Source: Cordylochernes scorpioides
Lineage: Eukaryota; Arthropoda; Arachnida; Pseudoscorpiones; Chernetidae
Direction of reading: 5' to 3'
NCBI GenBank assembly: GCA_030710605.1
Contig: CP092868.1
Span: forward strand, 25,512,115 to 25,576,114
DNA: 64,000 nucleotides
Shown here: positions 30,843 to 41,257 of the stretch, one piece after another
How positions within the stretch are numbered: position 1 is the stretch's first letter
How the letters are laid out: each line of letters begins with the position of its first letter
Program-made: the position numbers and the translations under genes
Notes under the pieces: model-generated
Databases searched by the model: none
The model's input: the letters and a program-made list of their open reading frames with translations, nothing else
What the model was told of the DNA's origin: nothing

Positions 30843-31268
30843 TTCTTGTTGTTGCTATTTCTTATCCCCTTGTGTAAAGATTACATGAATTCCATGAGAA
30901 TGGAATGGGGTGTAGGGGTGCAGCTTTCGTTGATCATGGCACCATGGCACACTTTGGTGAAAGTCTGACTTTGCCTGTAGTTTGAGGCCATTCCTAACAT
31001 GGAAGCAGACGCCTTTGCTGCTGACTCTAACATGAGTACAGACGCAGCTCCTCCATATCCCTGGAGTGGGACCCTTGCTGAGGTCTATCAACTGGGTCAG
31101 TTGAAGTCAGGATTTTTAAAGAGGTCTACTCCTCTTCTAACAATGCTGCTGTTGGTCCGCGACTGCTTATTCGTCAGTTATTCTGCTTGTTTTGCAGTTG
31201 GCCTTCATATCTGAAGGTCGTTCCCCTATTGCCACCTGGGAACGCGCCCTATAGCAGTCAGCTCTGCC
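30843..31268 (-). mobile_element. SINE-C, long form
   Basis: From gttgctatttcttatcccct (tail complement) through the core to ctcttctaacaatgctgctg and cttcatatctgaaggtcgtt. Uninterrupted example of the 5' segment plus core plus LINE-b-like tail. Confidence 0.85.
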
Positions 31269-31375
31269 AAGGGATTGGGAACTTAGAAATTACGGATGTT
31301 CTAACCAAGCTGGTGTTCTAAAAGAGGTTCTTATAAGGGAGGAGATTCCACTGTAGATATATTTGGAAGATCTGG

Positions 31376-32000
31376 TTCCAAAATAAGTTTACTAGGTACC
31401 GGTCAAAAAGAGCAAACTAGTTTATGATATTTACAACAATGAATAATATATATGAAGGGTATTCACATATTAAAACAAAGTGTACAATATAATATAATGC
31501 GGCTTATGATTGTAAAACGACATTTGAAATATACTATCCCGCATGTGTTTCTTTTCAATGAAAAATCAAAATTTATTTCAAGGAGAAATAACGATTATTT
31601 CTAACCTTATGGATGAGGTATGAAAGGATGAATTGTGAAGAGTAATGATAAACGGAAAAATAAAGTGTCCAGGGATGGGAATCGAACCCACAGTGTTCCG
31701 CTTACCAGGCAGATGCCATGTCATATCTGCCCGGTGGGTTCGATTCCCATCCCTGGACACTTTATTTTTCCGTTTATCATTACTCTTCACAATTCACCCT
31801 TTCATACCTCATTCAAAAGGTTAGAAATAATCGTTATTTCTCCTTGAAATAAATTTTGATTTTTCGTTGAAAATAAACACATGCGGGATAGTATTTCAAA
31901 TGTCGTTTTACAAAGTGTACAATGCCGGATCCCGGTTCATGGCTGTCGGGAATCGAGGGTGTTACCCACTCGTCCACCGACCTTCTTTGGAAGATGAGCG
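31376..32000 (-). mobile_element. SINE-D split by IR-2
   Basis: High-coordinate part (31923-31990) on minus reads ggtcggtggacgagtgggta then acaccctcgattcccgacag: tRNA-like box A and box B. The low-coordinate part (31376-31494) is the 3' body (ggttccaaaataagtttact). IR-2 sits between. Confidence 0.8.
31497..31910. mobile_element. IR-2 element, 14-bp TSD
   Basis: Flanked by acaaagtgtacaat (31483-31496, 31911-31924). Two inverted halves of about 170 bp (aaaacgacatttgaaatact ... tccagggatgggaatcgaac) with a one-sided extension ataatataatgcggcttatg at the left. The centre holds a box-B-like gggttcgattcccatccc on each strand, suggesting a tRNA-derived unit dimerised head to head. Confidence 0.88.
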
Positions 32001-32057
32001 GAGTAAAACCTTCTCTCCATCAGTCGTCCATTTAATGAGAGACCCTCTCCCCTGAGT

Positions 32058-32400
32058 GATAAGGTACAATTTGGATTATAGATCCGTAGGTAACAAGACC
32101 ATATCCAAATTATAATGAATAATTACAATAAAGTAAAATTTGGATTATAGATTAGAAAAACAAGGTAATAAGACCAAAATCATATAGATAAATAGCATGT
32201 GACATTTCGGTAACAGCATTGTTACCATTATCAAACAAAAATACTGAAATAAAGCCATTCACTACTTTGACCTGATGATAACAACACCGTTACAGAACTG
32301 CCACATACTATTTATTCATTTGGAATTGGTCTAGTTACCTTTTTTTTAAAATGAGAATTACCTTATGTGTTTCTAAAAATCCCAATTGTACCTTATCATT
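32058..32400. mobile_element. Diverged IR-1 (right arm)
   Basis: Partner of 13255-13500, with an extra partial end (tgataaggtacaatttggat at 32059; repeated from about 32134). Confidence 0.72.
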
Positions 32401-32592
32401 CTCGATAGACTTCAATGAATCTAGGAGGTTTTTGTTTTCCATTAATTTGGATTGATGGTCTTGTTACCTTATGTGCTTCCAAAATACAAGAACAAAGATT
32501 TGGACCAGACCTAACCCAACCTCCAATGAGAGACCACCTCCAGAAGGGACCATGATAAGTATCTATAATGAGAGGTCAATTTACTGTAATAC

Positions 32593-33058
32593 AGTGGAAC
32601 CTCCATGAGAGGACACACACACTAGAGGACACCTCTCTATAAAGGACAGTTTTCATTGCCAAAATTACCATTTTTACTATTTAGTAACTCTCCGGTAAGA
32701 GAACACCTCTTCCTAAAGGACACTTTAGCTCTGGAATTAGGTGTCCTTTACAGAGGGGTTCTACTCAAGGTAATAAGACCGAATTCAAATAAATAAATAG
32801 TGTGTGACGTTTCGGTAACAGCGTTGTTCAGACGTTGTTACCATCTTCAGACAAAAGTACTGAATGCGAAATTTTACCACAGCATGGTTCAAATAGTTAC
32901 TGTTATCACTGTTAAACCATGCTGTGGTAAAATTTCTCATTCAGTACTTTTGTCTGAAGATGTTAACAACACTGTTACCGAAACGTCACACACTATTTAT
33001 TTGGATTTGGTCTTATTACCTTGTGTTTATAATCTATAATCTAAATTGTGCCTTATCA
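32593..33058. mobile_element. P1 element next to IR-1 (right arm)
   Basis: P1 32593-32766 (cagtggaacctccatgagag ... gaggggttctact) then IR-1 32768-33058 with hairpins cgtttcggtaacagcgttg and ctgttaccgaaacgt. Mirror of 12584-13064. Confidence 0.85.
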
Positions 33059-33155
33059 GAGAGGTTCTACTGTAAAAAAAAAAAAAAAAGTTGCTGCTAT
33101 AGGAGAAGAAACAACACATATATCCTGCTGCAGCCACTAACTAAAAGTGACTCAC

Positions 33156-33298
33156 TTGACAAACTTGCCGGTACTGGCTGAAGGAGGGGCAACGGGAGGG
33201 GCGGAGGCACAATCCAAGTTGGCCAGCCAATCACTGCCCCGGAGGAGGTTCCTTAATTCCAAGGGCGGGGAGGGAGGACTCAGGATATCCAGGGACTC
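33156..33298 (-). CDS. SPIDR: SPIDR homologue, exon C' (right arm)
   Basis: Mirror of 12361-12503, 143 bp. Reads ESLDILSPPSPPLELRNLLR, GSDWLANLDCASAPPVAPPS, ASTGKFVK: three replacements relative to the left arm, no frame change. Confidence 0.82.
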
Positions 33299-33357
33299 CT
33301 GTGAACACAACACACCTGGTCTGTGTGTCTATAACCATCTGTCAGAGAGACAATGAA

Positions 33358-33649
33358 TAGCCAAACCACACATGGCTATAGTGAACCAAAGGTTCAGTCC
33401 CATTGGGGTTCATTATAGAAAGTCTTTACTGTATATAATTAAAAACTGTTTTTCTCTCTGCAGCCCTTATACAGTAGAACCTCCATGAGAGGACACTCAT
33501 GCTATAGGACACCTTTCTACAAAGGACAGTTTTCATTTGCAAAATTACCATTTTTATTATTTAGTAGCTCTCTGGTAAGAGGACACCTCTCCCTAAAGGG
33601 TACTTTGGCTCTGCAAATAGGTGTCCTTTACAGGGAGGTAGTTCTACTG
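33358..33649. mobile_element. P3 fragment and P1 element (right arm)
   Basis: P3-type sequence ctatagtgaaccaaaggttc at 33358-33440 and P1 33472-33649 (cagtagaacctccatgagag ... aggtagttctactg). Mirrors of 12227-12310 and 12002-12184. Confidence 0.8.
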
Positions 33650-33800
33650 TACTGCAATGAATAAAAATTTAAAGAGGGAGGGCATGGCTCATCATGATGA
33701 ACCCTCCCAGCAAGATTTTGCTATTTTAATCTCCAGACCACTCTATTATTGTATTAGACTTTGAATTTCCTTTATTTCCTGCACTTGCTATTGATTACAA

Positions 33801-34231
33801 TTCTATATACTGTTACGAGCGTCATACGTTCTTAATAATTTTTCATCTCTGTCACCGTTTGCTTTTTTTTTGGAATGGCGCTCTCCTATTGGTTGGCTAC
33901 GATCACGCCACCTTTGCCCCCCCCCCCCCCCCCCATCATCATGCCCCCCCCCACTCGCTTCTTCGTTTTTGTAACTATTGTGTTGGAGCGGGTCGCTCCT
34001 TAAATAAATGCATATATTAGTTAATAACTAAATGGAATCCTCTCTTTCTTTTTCCCAGTAAGAGATGCCTACGGAAGCCAACAATACATAGAAAGATAAA
34101 GCACATAGGCTATAGTTATTAACTAACATATGCATTTATTTAAGGCGCCAATTTATAATTGTAACAAATAGTATTTGAATCAAAACATTCAATCGGGTAA
34201 AACACGGGCGTTGCCCGGGTCATTCGGCTAG
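33801..34231 (+). mobile_element. Hel-1, non-autonomous Helitron
   Basis: 431 bp, TTCTATATACTGTTACGAGC ... hairpin cgggcgttgcccg ... CATTCGGCTAG. Left-arm empty site attacaataaagtaat shows insertion between A and T. Contains an expanded C run at 33919-33934. Confidence 0.93.
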
Positions 34232-34289
34232 TAAAGTAATATTTTGAAAGAACTATGAACACATATGCTTCAAGGATTGTAGAAATATT

Positions 34290-34715
34290 TACACTCATGG
34301 ACAAGATTTAAGGAAGTTGTACCTTTTAGCATGTATATCTGGATTCAGACAATAACTCTGAAAGATGTTACAGTGACCTTTATTGAAGACACACTATATA
34401 CACTCATGGACAAAACTTAAGGAAGTTGTACCTTTTAGCATGTATATCTGGATTCAGACAATAACTCTGAAAGATATTACAGTGACCTTTATTGAAGACA
34501 CACTATATACACTCATGGACAAAACTTAAGGAAGTTGTACCTTTTAGCGTGTATATCGGGATTTATACAATAACTCTGAAAGATATTACAGTGACCTTTA
34601 TTGAAGACACACGAGATAACCAAGTGTGAACAAAATTGCCTCTGTCTCTTTAAAAAAAATAGACAACCGGTGATATCAAAGACTTTCCAGTCCTTTAAGT
34701 TGTGTCCATGAGTGT
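34290..34715. mobile_element. T1 MITE with three internal units (right arm)
   Basis: tacactcatggacaagattt ... gtgtccatgagtgta with about 110-bp units, starts near 34290, 34399 and 34509. Left arm has four units. Confidence 0.88.
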
Positions 34716-34762
34716 ATCGAGGAACATGGAGCATTATCCTTTGTGTGTTGTATATAATAAGA

Positions 34763-35091
34763 CAGTGATTCTCAACCAATGTGCCGCGGTAATTTTGTGT
34801 GCCGCGAAATTCTAAAAATGTGCCGCCGAATTTTAGTCATATGATTATGTTCACGTTTGTATTGGTTTTTCTTTTTTTCTTTTTCATTTTTTTACTTTTA
34901 AAATAACTAAATTAGCAAATTGAATGTTAGAGATGTATATTACTTATATTTTGCATAGAAATATTGATACATAATTTGAATTTTCTTGCATTCAAGTTAG
35001 CAAAAGTGTGCCGCGAAATTCTAAAATTGTGCCGCCAAATTTTCAAATCTTTAAAATAATGCCGCAACAAAAAAAAGGTTGAGAATCACTG
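34763..35091. mobile_element. hAT-type MITE, 8-bp TSD
   Basis: Ends CAGTGATTCTCAACC / GGTTGAGAATCACTG, flanked by taataaga on both sides. The sub-terminal motif gtgccgcgaaattctaaaa recurs on both sides. No transposase. Left arm has the empty site. Confidence 0.94.
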
Positions 35092-35116
35092 TAATAAGAT
35101 GATGACACTATCATAC

Positions 35117-35271
35117 CTGGCTGGGTTTGGCGGGGGATGGGACTGAAGATGGGGAAGGTATTGGGGATCGGGAGATGTCCACATCATCATCATTCTTCCC
35201 AGCTTTATCATCATTTTCCTCCTCTTCAGAATCACTCCAGACAATTTCATCTACGGCAGTCTCACAGCTCC
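35117..35271 (-). CDS. SPIDR: SPIDR homologue, exon B' (right arm)
   Basis: Mirror of 11035-11189, 155 bp, same splice sites. VDEIVWSDSEEEENDDKAGK then DISRSPIPSPS: one proline replaced by arginine. Confidence 0.82.
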
Positions 35272-35406
35272 CTGCACACTATTGGTATCAGACCAAACAA
35301 CAACAACAACTTGTCTCAAATCTTCTATCTGATTACTGTATGTGGATGCTGTTTGAATGTAAATATACACTAGAAATAGAACCACAACAAGCATGAATGT
35401 TTCTTT

Positions 35407-35725
35407 ACAAACACAAGGTAATAATACCAAAACCAATTAAATAAATAGTATGTAACCTTTCGGTAACAGCGTTGTTACCATCTTCAGACAAAAGTACTGA
35501 AACTTTGTTTCAGACTACTCATTCAGTACTTTTGTCTGAAGATGGTAACAATGCTGAAACATCACACACTATTTATTTATTTGGATTGGGGCTTATTACC
35601 TTGTGTTTTTAATCTATAATCCAAATTGTGCCTTATCATCAAATGTCTTACACACTATTTATTTATATGGATTTGGTCTTATTACCTTGTGTTTTTAATC
35701 TATAATCCAAATTGTGCCTTATCGT
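35407..35725. mobile_element. IR-1 element plus a second IR-1 end
   Basis: aaggtaataataccaaaacc ... gcgttgttaccatcttcaga ... mirror to ttgtgccttatc at 35638, then another acacactatttatttatatg ... ttgtgccttatcg. Tandem duplication of the extension-bearing end. Confidence 0.8.
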
Positions 35726-35769
35726 ATCTTTACAAATAAAACAAACTTCTACTAGTCCCTTACTGTAAT

Positions 35770-35985
35770 GATCTTCTTTCTTATCTCCACTCAAATCATA
35801 TTAGGTTATCAAGCTTGTAGAGCTTGTTGATGGTGTCTGCCGGAGATGAGTAGAGCTCATCAATGGATGAGTCAATACAGTCAATAATGAGTTTTGGGGT
35901 TACAGGTTGAGAATTGCACTTAGTACATATAGTGGGAACATCTTGCAACCATTCTGGAAAGTCATTGTCCATAGATGATAAAATA
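35770..35985 (-). mobile_element. LINE-a fragment
   Basis: Complement of the LINE-a 3' end: tcttatctccactcaaatca, tcaatacagtcaataatgag, catctatggacaatgacttt. Coding frame damaged. Confidence 0.82.
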
Positions 35986-35986
35986 C

Positions 35987-36308
35987 ACTAATCGACAAAA
36001 CTTAAGGAAGTTGTACCTTTCAGCATGTATATCTGGATTCAGAAAATAACTCTGAAGATATTACAGTGACCTTTATTGTGAAGACACACGAGATAACCAA
36101 GTGTGAACAAAACTTAAGGAAGTTGTACCTTTTAGCATGTATATCTGGATTCAGACAATAACTCTGAAAATATTACAGTGACCTTTATTGTGAAGACACA
36201 CGAGATAACCAAGTGTGAACAAAATTGCCTCTGTCTCCTTTAAAAAATAAATAAAAAACCAACAAAATCAAAGACTTTTCACTTCCTTAAGTTTTGTCCA
36301 TGAATGTA
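35987..36308. mobile_element. T1 MITE, two internal units
   Basis: acactaatcgacaaaactta ... ttaagttttgtccatgaatg. Two copies of gtgacctttattgtgaagac. Confidence 0.82.
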
Positions 36309-36508
36309 TTGGGAGGGTTTGGCTCAACAGTGGTGAACCCTCCCAGCAGTTTCGTCAATTTAATCTACCAGACCACGAGCTTCTTAGAGCTCTAATATTG
36401 TGTTGAATGATTCTGCTTATATAGGCAGGCACAATTGAAGAATGTAATCTTAGAAAGGGTATTCAAGAAAACTATGGAGATAAGTTTTAAGGGGGGGAAC
36501 AGAAGTTT

Positions 36509-36618
36509 TTTTTTTTTTGCCTATCCCTAGTACATGTGGTACAGGCCATGATAATCATGGTGGGTAGAAGTAGGCGACTGCTTTTACTGTAAGTGCACCA
36601 CATGTCTACACATTCCAG
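36509..36618 (-). mobile_element. SINE-A 3' fragment
   Basis: Poly-T, gcctatccctagtacatgtg, ending cacatgtctacacatt. Confidence 0.85.
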
Positions 36619-36629
36619 CAGTCCTTTCA

Positions 36630-37200
36630 AAGCATATATTTGTAAATTAAATTTTATTGCCATCTATCGTTAAAATTTTACACAAATAAATTTACTGGCA
36701 ATGCGTTTCTTTTAAATATCATCAAATATTTTCTCTACAGACCTTACTGCGATGATATGAGTTTTTGAATGAGAGGGCTTGGCTCATCAGTAGTGAACCC
36801 TCTCAGCGGTTTCGCCAAATTAATCTCTAGACCGCTCTACTATTGTATTGGACTGGGTTTGTTATATACCCTGCATTTTCTATGGAAGGCAGCTTAGGGG
36901 TGTTTAGTGAACTATGGACATAAGCTTATAGGTCTGTAGAGGTACATGCATATAATTTCAAGGTATTGCATCGAGCAAAGCTTTTCCGCAAAATATGTTT
37001 TCATAACCAATATATATTAGTAAATTAAATTTTATTGCCATCTATCGTTAAAATTTTACACAAATAAATTTACTGGCAATGCGTTTCTTTTAAATATCAT
37101 CAAATATTTTCTCTACAGACCTTACTGCGATGATATGAGTTTTTGAAAGAAGAAAGAAACGCATTGCCAGTAAATTTATTTGTGTAAAATTTTAAAGCAT
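36630..37200. repeat. Repeat E with a duplicated ~135-bp segment
   Basis: The segment attttattgccatctatcgt ... gaccttactgcgatgatatg occurs at about 36635-36768 and again at 37015-37148, then partly inverted at 37155-37195 (aaacgcattgccagtaaatt). Repeat-E core ctcatcagtagtgaaccctc between them. Confidence 0.75.
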
Positions 37201-37299
37201 ATATTTGTTCCCTGAAGAAGTTTGGTTTTAAAATATTGGCAGAAATTATATAAATATCATTAGTTGGATAATTCCCTGGAGCAGAATGTTATCAAAAGT

Positions 37300-37432
37300 A
37301 CAAAATGGTGAGTTTCTTGTAAAGGTTTTTTATTCAACAGAGCTTTCGAACATTTCTGTCCTTCTACAGGAGTAAAAAATGAGAAGGGCAGAAATACTCG
37401 AAAGCTCAGCAATTTGCCTCACCATTTTGTAC
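37300..37432. mobile_element. Small foldback MITE (right arm)
   Basis: Mirror of 9803-9960. Confidence 0.72.
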
Positions 37433-37443
37433 TTTTAATAATA

Positions 37444-37787
37444 CAGTTAAACCTGTCTATAGCGCCCCCTCTAACTAGCACCTTCCTCTCTATAGCGCCC
37501 GATTTTAAACTTTCAAATGTAAACATTTTATATTAAAAGTGACCTGTCTATAGCACCCCCTCTCTATAGCACCCTATTGATTCTCCACCAAACTCTGCAG
37601 CGCTGGCAGAGGCGCCATATTCATTGTACATAGTGTATATAATGCATATTATCTTTTTCTAAATAGTACAGACTGTACACTTTGCATGTATTGACAAGAT
37701 GTCAATAAAATTATTTTAATTGTCAATTGTCTATAGCACCCTATTTTGGTGAGTCCCAAGAGGGGTCGCTATAGACAGGTTTAACTG
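37444..37787. mobile_element. P2 element with a 151-bp retro-insert (right arm)
   Basis: P2 ends intact. Insert 37579-37729 flanked by tctatagcaccctatt (37563-37578, 37730-37745). It starts gattctccaccaaactctgc and ends gtcaataaaattattttaat: a polyadenylation-signal-like end. Left-arm P2 has SINE-B instead. Confidence 0.85.
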
Positions 37788-37797
37788 TATATAAATA

Positions 37798-38134
37798 CAG
37801 TAGAACCTCCTTTTAGTGGTCACCCCGCTCACAAAAGACAGTTTTCATTTGCAAAATTACCATTTTTACAATTTAGTAACTCTCCAGTAAGAGGACACTT
37901 CTCCTTAAAGGAAAATTTGGCTTTGTAATTAGGTTCTGTTCGGTTCCAAAACCACTTTATTAGGTACCGCTCAACAAGAACAACCTAGTTTATGATATTT
38001 GCAACAATGAATAATATATGTGAAGGTTATTCACATATTAAACAAAATGTTAACGCGGGATTTGATCCCGGTTCATGACTGTCAGGAATGGAGGGTTGTA
38101 ATTAGGTGTTATCTTTTACAGGGAAATTCTACTA
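37798..38134. mobile_element. P1 element hosting SINE-D (right arm)
   Basis: cagtagaacctccttttagt ... gggaaattctactata. Contains SINE-D 3' body (37928-38098) without the 120-bp insert seen at 8607-8726. Confidence 0.8.
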
Positions 38135-38272
38135 TATTTTGAGTCAAGATGAAGTCTTCTTAAAAAAATAAGTTTCTTTATTCATATAAAAGGGCATATC
38201 TTGCAATTGAAAAATAAACTGGGTTTATCGCATGATATATTTTAATTATCAGAAAGTTAATATTTTTCAAAG

Positions 38273-38430
38273 TACAAGGTAATAAGACCAAATCCAAATA
38301 AATAAATAGTGTGTATTGTGCCTTATCAATTTTATTGACTTCAATGGACCACACACTATTTATTTATTTGGATTAGGTCTTATTACCTTGTGGCTATAAT
38401 CTATAATCCAAATTGTGTCTTATCCCTTTT
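38273..38430. mobile_element. IR-1 element (right arm)
   Basis: Mirror of 8155-8306 (tgccttatcaattttattga centre). Confidence 0.83.
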
Positions 38431-38534
38431 TCAAAGTCTTTTTCATTACACACAAACATTTTGTGATTGCAATAAACCCAGTTTATTTTTCAAACCATTT
38501 TGATTTTTTTTAAATAATGTAAAATAAGATTTAC

Positions 38535-38763
38535 CAGTACTTTTAGGTTCCACAGACCCAAGTAGCGAAGTATCTCTCAATTTAACAACATCAGGAAGTT
38601 TTTCTGGCTTGGAGGGTGTCTGAATGATTCTGATTGGTTTAGATTTCTTGATGGAAGCTGATTGGTTGAAATCCTGACCAATGTTCTTCCAGGCTGTGGA
38701 GGATTTGCTTGGGAGGGAATCCAAGGAGAGTCTCTTCTTTGATTGGCTGTTTGGTGGCTCCAC
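38535..38763 (-). CDS. SPIDR: SPIDR homologue, exon A' (right arm)
   Basis: Mirror of 7820-8045 but 229 bp: KLPDVVKLRDTS replaces KLPDVKSRDTS, a one-codon indel that keeps the frame. First recognised exon of the longer gene copy; the upstream coding exon was not found. Confidence 0.72.
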
Positions 38764-38989
38764 CTACAAACCAACGCCAATTAACTACTTTTAGCGACAT
38801 AAAACAATGATTGAGGAGGATTATCTCTCTTTTTACTAAATTAAACTCTTCGAATTAAAATATCGAAATAAAACGATGATTGAAGAGGAGTGTCTTATAC
38901 TTCTTTTAGGTATTCCTCAAACTCCTATACATGCATATCAATACCTTCATTTATATATTAGAATTGAATTTTCAGATGATAAAATACAA

Positions 38990-39215
38990 GATAGAATAAT
39001 TTCTTTTAAAAAAATAGATACTTCAGCCAGTTAAATTTTTCTCAGCATTCCAACAAAAAATCTTTTGTCAGGAGAAATGAAGGAGAATAATTTTTATCGT
39101 CTTGCCAAATGCTTTATTTTTATTTCTCTTGACAAAGACAAAAAAAAAAAATTATTTAAATGTTGAAAAAATAAAACTTTAACTGGCTGAAGTATCTATT
39201 TTTTAAAGAAATTTG
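38990..39215. mobile_element. Foldback MITE (right arm)
   Basis: Mirror of 7072-7291. Confidence 0.83.
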
Positions 39216-39960
39216 AATGCCATCTTCAACGCACGCAATGGCGCCTAGTTTGTGTATGCAAAAATGTAATGCCTTGATAAAGGTTGGCATTCAGCCAGCC
39301 GAAATATTGGCAAATAAATCTTTTATTGAATTCAATATATGCCTTTTTACTATCTAATATAAATTTATAGGCATTTTTTTAGTGAGAATGAATCTCTAAC
39401 GAAAACCTGAGAAGGTCTTTTTAAATGTTTATAGTATTTGATACTTTTATCTCTTAAAAATAACAATCGGTAACAAATTCAAATTGGTAAATTAAATGTG
39501 ACGTTTCAGTTGGATTTCGCTTTCTTAAAATGGTAAAATGCTACCAAAACGTTACATAGAATTTACCTATTCGTAATTTTCATGTTACTTTGTTATTATT
39601 ATCTATATAATCCAAATTAAATCTAATCCAAAACAACGTATTGAACATTTTAAAATTGGAATAGGTTTCTTTACTTTTCTTTTTTGAATGTTTTCAGTTT
39701 TCTTTGGCATAAGTTATTGTGTGTTTAAGTATAGATGTACAATTAATGTTAATTGTGTGTAAAATTACATTTGTATAAATATATATATTTTTAAAAAGGT
39801 TGAAATTTCAGCAACAATTTAAACCAAGCGCCCCGTTAAATCACAATATGTTTATATTTTCATTTGTTATTCCTAAATTATTTGGCATCAGTGCTGATTC
39901 AATGATAATTAATTTTAAAGTAAAATTATATAAAGAATTGTCTTAAATAAACGCTCTCAT
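39216..39960. other. Non-coding, AT-rich (right arm)
   Basis: Mirror of 6343-7070. No gene seen. Confidence 0.6.
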
Positions 39961-39964
39961 TTTT

Positions 39965-40190
39965 AGGCAAACCTCGTATTTATTTAATTATATAAAATTA
40001 CATGGTTTGAAAAATGTTCCTCTTTTTTTTTTTTTTTCATATGTGTGATAGCGTCTAGAGACCATATGGCTTTTAGTAGCCCTAAAACCATATTCTCTCT
40101 AGACGCTCTCACACATATGAAAAATAATAATATTTTTCAAACCATGTAATTTTTTATAATTAAATAAATACGAGGTTTGTTTAAAAATGC
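39965..40190. mobile_element. Foldback MITE (right arm)
   Basis: Mirror of 6126-6342; centre tggcttttagtagcccta. Confidence 0.86.
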
Positions 40191-40339
40191 TGGAAAGATT
40201 GGGTGAAATATTGGAAATATCTTTTTTTAACCAAAATAAGTAACTTAATGGTAACCCAGGCTCCTGGGGAGCCTATATACCCAAATACTTATACCATTAT
40301 ATTGTAGAAAATTATTTATTATTTGCACAGATTATTAAT

Positions 40340-41040
40340 TTTTTAAAACTGGCAATGCTAGTTGAATTGAAGAAGTCCATGGAAATGTGTGAAAATCATG
40401 ATGTAGTATGCGTCCTGGCTAGAAATTCGCCCTAGGAATTTAAGACAAGAAGAAGAGAAGACGCCAGGCAACCTAACGCTGGTACGTTATTTGGCATGCA
40501 ATGTGACAAGGGACTATCGTAGATGATGCCACCCCTTGCCATGATTCCAACACTTCGTGAAATGTTGCGCAGTTGCGAAGGTGGAATTTTTCAGATTACT
40601 TGGGGATCTCCAAATCCTTCTGCGAGGATCACCTGACCTCAACACAAAATGGCGGTGATGATGACATACATTACTAGATAGACTGGTGTCTTTAGTGACG
40701 TTCCATCGGCACCACCGTAGATAAAGAGCGCCTGTGTTTAGGTTTTAATAGCAGGACATTGCGCTGAGATCACATTTATCTCCGCAAAGTGTTTTCACGT
40801 GGTGCTTTTAAACTCGCTGAAGCCCTGTAGGGTGGTCACTGTGACGTCCAAACTGCTCTACTCGTTGTCCCTCCAGTGCGACCTGTGTAGCTACCATCTT
40901 GTCCTACTGCCCCAATCAAACTCAGAATGGTTGACTTGCCAAATTTGACCATTCTGCCGTTTTCAGACCGCTGGTGATGCCTTTCTGAAACTCCATCAGC
41001 TGGGAATAATGTCTTCCGCTGCGCTTACCTGGCATTCTCG
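40340..41040 (-). pseudogene. Tc1-like transposase, decayed (right arm)
   Basis: Mirror of 5358-5985 with about 65 bp more (agagcgcctgtgtttaggtt ... gcaaagtgt near 40730-40795), probably the ancestral state deleted on the left. Same stops; not functional. Confidence 0.78.
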
Positions 41041-41257
41041 TTACTACATACTTCTTATAAAGTCATTAGGTTGTTTCACAGTGAAAGTCAAATATCTCTT
41101 ATACTGTAGAACTTCCATAGCCAACAATATGGATACTTACCCCGTCAGTCGTTTATTGGAGGTTGTATTAGATCAGGCTAAATCATTTAGGGTATGCAAA
41201 CGTGGTTTATCAGGAAGAAGATCGCTTATTAGATGTATTTAATGAGTAAATTTTCGT

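Noticed and set aside
31680..31760. tRNA-like sequence in the centre of IR-2
   Set aside because: Box B is present on both strands of an inverted dimer and no cloverleaf could be drawn convincingly.
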